A stretch of DNA of 5,151 nucleotides from a bacterium (GTDB lineage Bacteria; Desulfobacterota; GWC2-55-46; DRQE01), in the NCBI GenBank assembly GCA_027017505.1, contig JALUQR010000069.1, positions 1-5,151 on the forward strand, in the 5' to 3' direction. The stretch's first letter is position 1, and every line of letters starts with the position of its first letter. The notes beneath the pieces are model-generated. The model was not told the DNA's origin. It saw nothing but the letters and a program-made list of their open reading frames with translations, and ran no database searches. This document shows, in pieces, positions 1-4,334 of this stretch. Both the position numbers and the translations under genes were made by a program.

Positions 1-63
1 CAGGGAAGGCACCGCCAACCCAGGAGAGCCCATAACTACAAGCCTTACGCTGGATGGATGCAT
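1..63 (-). CDS. fmt: Methionyl-tRNA formyltransferase, N-terminus only (runs off window start)
   Basis: Fmt transfers a formyl group from 10-formyltetrahydrofolate to Met-tRNA(fMet) in the cytoplasm, making the initiator tRNA for translation. Only 21 codons are present. Residues 7-21 read RLVVMGSPGLAVPSL, which lines up with the family's opening strand and loop, usually written RIVFMGTPEFAVPSL. The ATG overlaps the def stop codon by one base (TAATG), and an AGGAG lies 11 nt upstream inside def. Both features suggest translational coupling. The N-terminus has about five extra residues (MHPSS) before the first strand. The usual Glu-Phe of the loop is Gly-Leu here, a mild oddity. The def-fmt gene pair is one of the most conserved in bacteria, which supports the call despite the short fragment. 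The formyl-folate site and catalytic residues lie outside the window. Confidence 0.85.
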   Translation of the reverse strand, partial: MHPSSVRLVVMGSPGLAVPSL

Positions 64-587
64 TAAAGTGCGTGCTCCTGGCTCTGCATGTATTTTCTGT
101 ATTTTTTAAGAAGAAACTCCCTCTTAATGGAGCTCACTCTGTCTATAAACAGAACCCCATTGAGGTGGTCTATCTCATGCTGTAGGGCTATTGATAAAAG
201 TCCCTTGGCCTCTATCCTTACCTCTCTGCCCTCTTCATCAAGCCCGCAGACAACAACACTTTCGCTCCTTTTAACATTGGTCTTCACCCCCGGTATGCTG
301 AGACAGCCCTCCTCAAACTTTACAGTACCACGGGAGTCAACTATCTCAGGGTTTACAAGCTTAAAAAGCCTGGGTTTTTTATCCTCTGTCTCGTCTGCGG
401 GTATCTCCACAACTATGACCCTCTTTGTAACCCCTATCTGAGGGGCCGAAAGTCCCACCCCGCCCACCTGACGCATGGTGTCAACAAGGTCAGCCAGAAG
501 GGCCCTTACAGAGTCGTCTATCCTGTCTACAGGTTCAGACCTCTTTCTTAAAAGAGGGTCAGGATATTTCAGTATCTTCTTTACCAT
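63..587 (-). CDS. def: Peptide deformylase
   Basis: This metalloenzyme (174 aa, normal family length) removes the formyl group from the N-terminal methionine of nascent proteins at the ribosome exit. All three signature motifs are visible. Motif 1 is GVGLSAPQ at residues 43-50, with Ser where Ala is commoner. Motif 2 is EGCLS at 93-97, giving the metal ligand Cys95. Motif 3 is HEIDH at 137-141, giving metal ligands His137 and His141 and catalytic Glu138. The N-terminus KILKYPDPLLRK and the basic C-terminal helix (about 154-166) are typical. The ATG is preceded by GGGAGG with an 11-nt spacer, rather long but with no better alternative start. The gene is first in a minus-strand operon with fmt immediately downstream, and it diverges from the radical SAM gene. 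The active-site metal (Fe, Ni or Zn) cannot be told from sequence. Confidence 0.97.
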   Translation of the reverse strand: MVKKILKYPDPLLRKRSEPVDRIDDSVRALLADLVDTMRQVGGVGLSAPQIGVTKRVIVVEIPADETEDKKPRLFKLVNPEIVDSRGTVKFEEGCLSIPGVKTNVKRSESVVVCGLDEEGREVRIEAKGLLSIALQHEIDHLNGVLFIDRVSSIKREFLLKKYRKYMQSQEHAL

Positions 588-598
588 TGGTGTAAAAA

Positions 599-604
599 CC
601 TCCC
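599..604 (-). promoter_or_regulatory. Shine-Dalgarno sequence of def
   Basis: GGGAGG on the minus strand (CCTCCC on plus), 11 nt before the def ATG. It is a strong anti-16S match with slightly long spacing, and it supports the chosen def start. The divergent radical SAM gene uses the same hexamer. Confidence 0.7.
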
Positions 605-612
605 GATTTTCT

Positions 613-641
613 ATTATAACCCAACAGCGTGCAAAGGAAAA
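613..641 (-). promoter_or_regulatory. Predicted sigma70-type promoter of def-fmt
   Basis: On the minus strand a perfect -10 box TATAAT occupies 618-613. At the standard 17-nt spacing the -35 position (641-636) reads TTTTCC, only three of six matches to TTGACA. The call therefore rests mainly on the -10 box. The predicted transcription start is near 606, giving a short leader of about 19 nt that still contains the GGGAGG ribosome site. No transcription data support it. Confidence 0.55.
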
Positions 642-649
642 CCAAAATT

Positions 650-694
650 ATTTACAACCACATCAATATTGGTTATCATACAGTATTTGTAAAT
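650..694. repeat. 8-bp perfect inverted repeat bracketing the radical SAM promoter
   Basis: ATTTACAA at 650-657 is repeated in inverted orientation as TTGTAAAT at 687-694, with 29 nt between the arms. The left arm covers the proposed -35 box and the right arm covers the first transcribed bases. This is a plausible layout for a two-site operator. A smaller dyad, AACCA 656-660 with TGGTT 670-674, and the palindrome CAATATTG (664-671) lie between the arms. The region is AT-rich, so chance is a real alternative. No known regulator motif was recognised. Confidence 0.35.
651..679 (+). promoter_or_regulatory. Predicted sigma70-type promoter of the radical SAM gene
   Basis: TTTACA (651-656) and TATCAT (674-679) are each five of six matches to the -35 and -10 consensus and are separated by the optimal 17 nt. 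The start of transcription would be near 686, leaving a leader of about 33 nt that contains the GGGAGG ribosome site. This promoter stands back to back with that of def, with only about nine bases between the two -35 positions. Confidence 0.65.
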
Positions 695-704
695 TTCCAG
701 AAGA

Positions 705-710
705 GGGAGG
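705..710 (+). promoter_or_regulatory. Shine-Dalgarno sequence deciding the radical SAM start
   Basis: GGGAGG ends 8 nt before the ATG at 719, ideal spacing. This fixes the start there rather than at the in-frame GTG at 629, which has no such site and lies upstream of the predicted promoter. Confidence 0.8.
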
Positions 711-718
711 TATGTGGT

Positions 719-1813
719 ATGGAATACTACCTCTTTCTTACTGACAGGTGCAACATAAGCTGTTCCTACTGTTCTGCGGGAAGGGTGGTCTCAAGAAAAG
801 AGGGAAGGCTCTTTCCGCGGGACAGATTTCCAGAGCTTGTGGAGTTCATAAAGAAGAACAAAAAGTACAGGAAAAACAGCGATGAAGAGGACATAGTCAT
901 GTTCTTCGGCGGAGAGCCCCTTCTTGAGTGGCAGATGATAGAGGAGTTTCTCAAGTGCGCCCAGGGGCTTGATGTAAGATACGGGCTTTATACCAACGGG
1001 TTGCTCCTTGACAGCGTGCCCGTGGAGGTGCTGAACAACCTGGATGTGCTGTTTGTATCCTTTGATGGAGATAAGTCCTCACACGAAAAACACCGCGGTA
1101 ACGGTACATATGACAAGATAATAGCCAACCTTAAAGGATTAAGGGGAAGGCTAAAGTGTACGGTGCTTGGAAGGATAACCGTTGAGGAGGAGACAAACCT
1201 CTTTGCCTCTGTTACGAACATACTGGGAAGATTCGTTGATGCTGTCTACTGGCAGATAGTTAACAAGCCCAGGTTCAACGACGCACAGGGATTCATCAGG
1301 CGTTACAGAGAGGGAGCAGAAAGGCTCTTCAGACTGTGGCTTGAAAGGCTCAAAGAGGGAGAGGTGCTCAACATAATACCCATTCAGGCTATAGTTACAA
1401 GCTCTATTTTCGGCTATAATGGAAGTGCTTCCTTCAGGTGTGGTGCGGGCACCATACACCGCACCATAGATGTGGATGGCCACATATACTGGTGCGATGA
1501 ATATGTGGGTGATGAAAGGGGAAGGATAGGGCACATAACAGATGAGATACCACCCCTTGAGATTTTCATACCCCACACCGAACTCTTTGAGGACTGCAGA
1601 AAGTGCGATGTATCCCCGCTCTGTCTTGGCAGGTGCAGAAAGGCACTCACAGAATATTCAACAGAGCAGAAAAGGCTTTACTGTGCCCTCACCCGTCACC
1701 TCATAGGTCTTGTAAGAAAAAACATAGATGAGGTAAAAAGGATTGTGGATGAACGGGGCTATGGCTTTGAGGATGTATACCCCGGACCATACTGGACAGA
1801 GGAGATACCCTGA
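719..1813 (+). CDS. Radical SAM enzyme with SPASM domain, putative peptide modifier
   Basis: This 364-aa cytoplasmic protein has the full architecture of a SPASM-type radical SAM enzyme. Residues 11-18 (CNISCSYC) are the CX3CX2C motif that binds the SAM-cleaving 4Fe-4S cluster. GGEP at 64-67 is the SAM-binding motif. The C-terminal part carries all seven SPASM cysteines: Cys241, a Gly-X4-Cys ending at Cys259, then the CX2CX5CX3C block at 293, 296, 302 and 306, and Cys322. These would hold two auxiliary clusters. Such enzymes act on peptides or proteins (thioether, epimerisation, C-C crosslinks, or Cys/Ser oxidation as in anSME). The opening MEYYLFLTDRCN recalls the putative peptide-modifying AF1577-type family known from archaea, but that subfamily call is from memory. 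No precursor peptide, protease or transporter gene lies beside it. It is transcribed divergently from def and sits 48 nt before the next gene. Enzyme class is secure; substrate is unknown. Confidence 0.9.
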   Translation: MEYYLFLTDRCNISCSYCSAGRVVSRKEGRLFPRDRFPELVEFIKKNKKYRKNSDEEDIVMFFGGEPLLEWQMIEEFLKCAQGLDVRYGLYTNGLLLDSVPVEVLNNLDVLFVSFDGDKSSHEKHRGNGTYDKIIANLKGLRGRLKCTVLGRITVEEETNLFASVTNILGRFVDAVYWQIVNKPRFNDAQGFIRRYREGAERLFRLWLERLKEGEVLNIIPIQAIVTSSIFGYNGSASFRCGAGTIHRTIDVDGHIYWCDEYVGDERGRIGHITDEIPPLEIFIPHTELFEDCRKCDVSPLCLGRCRKALTEYSTEQKRLYCALTRHLIGLVRKNIDEVKRIVDERGYGFEDVYPGPYWTEEIP

Positions 1814-1823
1814 CACAAGGGGT

Positions 1824-1834
1824 GCTTGACAAGC
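1824..1834. repeat. Perfect 5-1-5 dyad GCTTG-A-CAAGC over the -35 box
   Basis: GCTTGACAAGC is a perfect palindrome around a central A and exactly contains the TTGACA -35 hexamer at 1826-1831. It cannot form a hairpin, because the loop would be one base, so it is not a terminator. It could be a small operator through which a repressor would block the promoter, or a coincidence of the -35 sequence, which itself supplies most of the symmetry. Confidence 0.35.
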
Positions 1835-1855
1835 TGTTCTGTTTTAAATTATACT
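1826..1855 (+). promoter_or_regulatory. Near-consensus sigma70 promoter, predicted leaderless start
   Basis: TTGACA (1826-1831) is a perfect -35 box and TATACT (1850-1855) is five of six for the -10, separated by 18 nt. It is the best-matching promoter seen in the window. Counting 7 nt from the -10 box places +1 at about 1862, the A of the ATG of the next gene. No Shine-Dalgarno sequence lies between the promoter and that ATG, consistent with a leaderless mRNA. It would drive the six-gene operon that follows. Readthrough from the radical SAM gene is also possible, as no terminator was seen in the 48-nt gap. Confidence 0.75.
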
Positions 1856-1861
1856 CAACCC

Positions 1862-2119
1862 ATGGCAAGAAAGATAAGATTTGTAGATATTTACACACTT
1901 TACGATGATGTTGATGCGTCCATAATAGAGGAGCTTCTGGAGGAATACGACATAGACTGCATTGTAAGGGACCTGGATATGGTTGACACCATAGACAGGG
2001 CTGGTATGCTGGGCAAGCGCGTGGCTGTGGAGGCAGGCAAGGAGGAGAGTGCCCGTCAGATAATAAGGGATGCGATAAGAAGTGGCATAATCTCAAACGA
2101 GGGAAGATTCGAAACCTGA
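1862..2119 (+). CDS. DUF2007-like small protein (putative signal-transducing type)
   Basis: This 85-aa protein has the pattern of the DUF2007 family: an opening strand with YTLYDDVDASIIEELLEE (residues 11-28), a strand with a hydrophobic CIVRDL (33-38), then VAVEAGKEESARQIIRD (54-70), a beta-alpha unit. It looks like a small ferredoxin-like fold in which members of the family read a 'position in several chains' motif at the N-terminus. The family is loosely described as signal transducing, and no biochemical role is established that I know of. There are no membrane segments and no metal-binding cluster, with only one Cys (residue 33). The start at 1862 is chosen because the family begins just before such a strand. 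An in-frame TTG at 1826 would add 12 unrelated residues and lies inside the -35 box. The gene heads the operon and ends 10 nt before the sirtuin gene. Family call moderate, function unknown. Confidence 0.65.
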   Translation: MARKIRFVDIYTLYDDVDASIIEELLEEYDIDCIVRDLDMVDTIDRAGMLGKRVAVEAGKEESARQIIRDAIRSGIISNEGRFET

Positions 2120-2129
2120 AGTTCTTTTT

Positions 2130-2852
2130 ATGGACATCTCCCTGCTCATAGAGAAGGTAAGGGATGCTCTTCAGAGGGCCAGAAGGCCTCTGGCACTTAC
2201 AGGGGCGGGCATATCAGCAGAAAGCGGGGTGCCCACATTCAGGGGCAGTGACGGGCTGTGGAGAAACCACAGGCCAGAAGAGCTTGCAACACCTGAGGCC
2301 TTCAGAAAAGACCCCAGGCTTGTCTGGGAGTTTTACCAGTGGCGCAGGACACTTCTTTCAGAAGTGAAACCCAACAGGGCACATTATGCACTGGTCAGAA
2401 TTGAGGAGAAAAAGCCCTTTTCCATTATAACCCAGAATGTGGACGGCCTTCACAGCCTTGCGGGAAGCACAGATGTGGTGGAGCTTCACGGCAATATCTG
2501 GCGGGTAAGGTGCACAGACTGCGGAATGGAAAGGGAGGACAGAACCGTTCCCTTTGAAGAGATTCCACCCCGCTGTGGTTGTGGAGGGCTATTGAGACCA
2601 GGGGTTGTGTGGTTTGGTGAGATGCTTCCCGCAGATGCACTGGACAGGGCATATGAGCTTATCAAGGCAACAGACCTCATGCTCGTTATAGGCACATCAG
2701 GTGTGGTACAGCCCGCAGCATCCTTTGCAACGATGGCAAAAAGAAGGGGTGCCTTCGTTGTGGAGATAAACCCAGAGCTAACACCAATCTCCTCATACAT
2801 GGATGTGGTTATAAACGGAAAGGCAGGTGAGATACTGCCACAGATAGTCTGA
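2130..2852 (+). CDS. cobB: NAD-dependent protein deacylase, sirtuin (CobB/SIRT5-like)
   Basis: Sirtuins remove acyl groups from lysines using NAD, releasing nicotinamide and O-acyl-ADP-ribose. At 240 aa it is the normal bacterial length. Visible motifs are GAGISAESG (25-33) for NAD binding, TQNVDGLH (101-108), catalytic His120 in ELHG, four zinc cysteines at 128, 131, 149 and 151, GTS (188-190) and EIN (212-214). Tyr69 and Arg72 form the Y-X2-R pair that, in SIRT5 and E. coli CobB, binds the carboxylate of succinyl- or malonyl-lysine. Desuccinylase/demalonylase activity is therefore likely in addition to deacetylation. The Zn module is the second half-site CXC type (Cys-Gly-Cys). The ATG has only a weak GAAG upstream, so translation probably depends on coupling to the DUF2007-like gene. 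YjbQ follows after 11 nt. Family certain; acyl preference inferred. Confidence 0.95.
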   Translation: MDISLLIEKVRDALQRARRPLALTGAGISAESGVPTFRGSDGLWRNHRPEELATPEAFRKDPRLVWEFYQWRRTLLSEVKPNRAHYALVRIEEKKPFSIITQNVDGLHSLAGSTDVVELHGNIWRVRCTDCGMEREDRTVPFEEIPPRCGCGGLLRPGVVWFGEMLPADALDRAYELIKATDLMLVIGTSGVVQPAASFATMAKRRGAFVVEINPELTPISSYMDVVINGKAGEILPQIV

Positions 2853-2863
2853 AAGGATTGGTA

Positions 2864-3280
2864 ATGAGGGTATTTACCGCAAACATAAGGCTTACCACCA
2901 CAAAGAAGACCGAAGAGGTGAAGATAACAGACCAGGTGGAGGCAATAGTGGAAGAGAGTAAAATAAAAGAGGGCTTTGTGCTCGTTTCCACAGGACACAC
3001 CACCGCAGCACTGCACCTTAACAACGAGGATCGCGACCTTGAGGACGACTTTCACCTGTTTCTGAACGAGCTTGTTCCCAACAGGGCAGAGTACAAACAC
3101 AACCGCGGTGAGTACGGCAGAAACGCAGATGCCCATTTCAAGTCCCTCCTGGTGGGCACAAGCCTTGCACTGCCTGTAACAAAGGGAAGGCTGGGGCTTG
3201 GCCAGTGGCAGGCGGTATACTTCTCAGAGTTCGATGGCCCCAGAAACAGGCTCATCTCCGTAAAGGTAATGGGTATATAG
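2864..3280 (+). CDS. YjbQ/UPF0047 family protein
   Basis: This 138-aa protein belongs to the UPF0047 (YjbQ) family. Key stretches are STGHTTAALHLNNED (42-56), with the conserved His45 and Asn/Glu residues, the HFKSLLVGTSLALPV region (91-105), and the family signature GLGQWQAVYFSEFDGPRNR (111-129). Members are small cytosolic proteins forming trimers. E. coli YjbQ has weak thiamine-phosphate synthase activity and databases often name the family 'secondary thiamine-phosphate synthase', but the physiological role is unsettled. The start at ATG 2864 is chosen because AAAGGA (2852-2857) lies 6 nt before it. An in-frame TTG at 2858 would leave no room for that site. The gene lies in the operon 11 nt after the sirtuin and 5 nt before rsmD. 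No other thiamine gene is in view, so context does not support a thiamine role. Confidence 0.92.
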   Translation: MRVFTANIRLTTTKKTEEVKITDQVEAIVEESKIKEGFVLVSTGHTTAALHLNNEDRDLEDDFHLFLNELVPNRAEYKHNRGEYGRNADAHFKSLLVGTSLALPVTKGRLGLGQWQAVYFSEFDGPRNRLISVKVMGI

Positions 3281-3285
3281 CTGTT

Positions 3286-3846
3286 ATGAGAATTACAGGT
3301 GGTGCCAGAAGGGGCACAAGGCTTGCCACCTTTGGACACAGACTCATAAGGCCCACCACCGACAGGGTGAGAGAGGCCATATTCAATGTGCTCGGCCAGA
3401 CACTTGAGGGTAAAAATGTGCTCGACCTTTTTGCAGGCACAGGAGCCATGGCCATAGAGGCTCTCAGCAGGGGCGCACACAGGGCAGTGGTTGTGGACAC
3501 TTCACCAAGGGCACTGAACATTATAAAACAAAACCTCCAGATATGTGGCTACACAGACAGAACAGGGATTCTAAAAAAAGATGCATTGCTTGCCATAAAA
3601 GAACTTTCAGAAAAGGGACAGAGGTTTGATATTATATTTATAGATGCACCCTACGAAAAAAAAGAGCTTACAGAAAAGACCCTTCAGCAGATTGCGGTTG
3701 TCCCTCTTCTTTCTCAAGGGGGCATTATAGTGTGTGAGAGCTCAAAACACCATGAGCTCAAACTGCCACGAGGAATTGTAATGATAAAACAGAAAAGATA
3801 CGGAGATACGGTGGTATACTTTCTGGAAAAGGAGCAACAGGGATGA
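3286..3846 (+). CDS. rsmD: 16S rRNA (guanine966-N2)-methyltransferase RsmD
   Basis: RsmD methylates N2 of G966 of 16S rRNA on the assembling small subunit using SAM. The 186-aa length fits the family. The N-terminus MRITGGARRG followed by RPTTDRVREAIFNVL (22-36) is the RsmD hallmark, VLDLFAGTGAMAIEALSRGA (45-64) is the SAM-binding motif I, and VVVDTSPRA (68-76) holds the acidic residue that binds the SAM ribose. The catalytic motif IV reads DAPY (120-123) where family members have DPPY or DPPF, so the first Pro is Ala. Asp, second Pro and Tyr are kept, so activity is likely retained. The ATG at 3286 is the only sensible start; an in-frame ATG at 3205 would lie deep inside YjbQ. No good Shine-Dalgarno is present and the gap after YjbQ is 5 nt, suggesting coupled translation. 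rsmD-coaD adjacency is very common in bacteria. Confidence 0.95.
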   Translation: MRITGGARRGTRLATFGHRLIRPTTDRVREAIFNVLGQTLEGKNVLDLFAGTGAMAIEALSRGAHRAVVVDTSPRALNIIKQNLQICGYTDRTGILKKDALLAIKELSEKGQRFDIIFIDAPYEKKELTEKTLQQIAVVPLLSQGGIIVCESSKHHELKLPRGIVMIKQKRYGDTVVYFLEKEQQG

Positions 3847-4334
3847 CAAAACACATAGCCATATACCCTGGAACATTTGACCCCATAACGCGCGGACACC
3901 TGGACATAATAGAGCGATGCCACAGGCTCTTTGACGAGGTTGTTGTTGCGGTTGCAGAGGAGACCCCAAAGATAACCCTTTTCAGCGTTGAAGAGCGAAT
4001 CGAGATGATAAAGGAAGAGATAAGCAAATACCCGAATGTGAGTGTGGAAAGCTTCAAGGGGCTTCTTATAAACTATGTTTCAAAAAAGGGTGCATCTGTC
4101 ATAGTAAGGGGGCTTCGGGTTATATCGGACTTTGAGTATGAGTTCCAGATGGCACTTACCAACCGTGAGCTTGCACCCTCGATAGAGACGGTCTTTCTGA
4201 TGACCTCTGAAAACTACGCCCACATAAGCTCCAAGTTCATAAAGGAGATTGCAAAACTTGGTGGCAGGCTTGAAGCCTTTGTAACACCAGGTGTGGAGGA
4301 AAGACTCAAAAAGAGGTTTGGAGAGGCAGGATGA
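3843..4334 (+). CDS. coaD: Pantetheine-phosphate adenylyltransferase
   Basis: CoaD carries out the fourth step of coenzyme A synthesis from pantothenate: 4'-phosphopantetheine plus ATP gives dephospho-CoA and pyrophosphate. The 163-aa length is typical. PGTFDPITRGH (9-19) contains the nucleotidyltransferase T/HXGH motif (Thr16 to His19), Lys43 sits at the usual phosphate-binding position, VRGLR (88-92) is the pantetheine/ATP-binding loop, and ISSKFIKE (128-135) corresponds to the ISSxxxK motif. The enzyme is usually a cytosolic hexamer. The ATG overlaps the rsmD stop as ATGA, and AAGGAG (3829-3834) sits 8 nt upstream, a strong ribosome site. Its stop overlaps the next start in the same way. 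All key residues are present and nothing is unusual. Confidence 0.97.
   Translation: MTKHIAIYPGTFDPITRGHLDIIERCHRLFDEVVVAVAEETPKITLFSVEERIEMIKEEISKYPNVSVESFKGLLINYVSKKGASVIVRGLRVISDFEYEFQMALTNRELAPSIETVFLMTSENYAHISSKFIKEIAKLGGRLEAFVTPGVEERLKKRFGEAG

Noticed and set aside
541..556. CTCTTT-CTTA-AAAGAG stem-loop near the 5' end of def.
   Set aside because: It has only six pairs with no U tract and lies inside coding sequence where it encodes the conserved LLRKR region. It is most likely fortuitous.
629..718. N-terminal extension of the radical SAM protein from an in-frame GTG at 629.
   Set aside because: It lies upstream of the predicted promoter, has no ribosome site, and its 30 residues resemble no radical SAM N-terminus. 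The family begins a few residues before the CX3CX2C motif.
712..744. Ten-codon ORF MWYGILPLSY overlapping the start of the radical SAM gene, a possible tiny precursor or leader peptide.
   Set aside because: Its ATG is one nucleotide after GGGAGG, too close for initiation, while the radical SAM ATG at 719 is ideally spaced. Most of it is simply the enzyme's start read in another frame.
1151..1576. 141-codon open frame on the minus strand within the radical SAM gene.
   Set aside because: It is antisense to a gene with complete motifs, shows no recognisable domain and has no ribosome site or promoter. It follows from codon bias of the true gene.
1814..1850. Possible Rho-independent terminator after the radical SAM gene, since a short GTTTT follows a GCTTGACAAGC dyad.
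   Set aside because: The dyad leaves a one-base loop and cannot fold as a terminator hairpin, and the T run is short and part of the promoter spacer.
1826..1861. TTG start at 1826 giving the DUF2007-like protein 12 more residues.
   Set aside because: The codon is part of the -35 box, the AAGGGG before it is only 3 nt away, and the added residues do not fit the family's N-terminal strand.
2486..3136. 216-codon open frame on the minus strand across cobB and yjbQ.
   Set aside because: It spans two well-supported genes and their junction, and its Cys/Val/Ser-rich composition is that of an antisense shadow.
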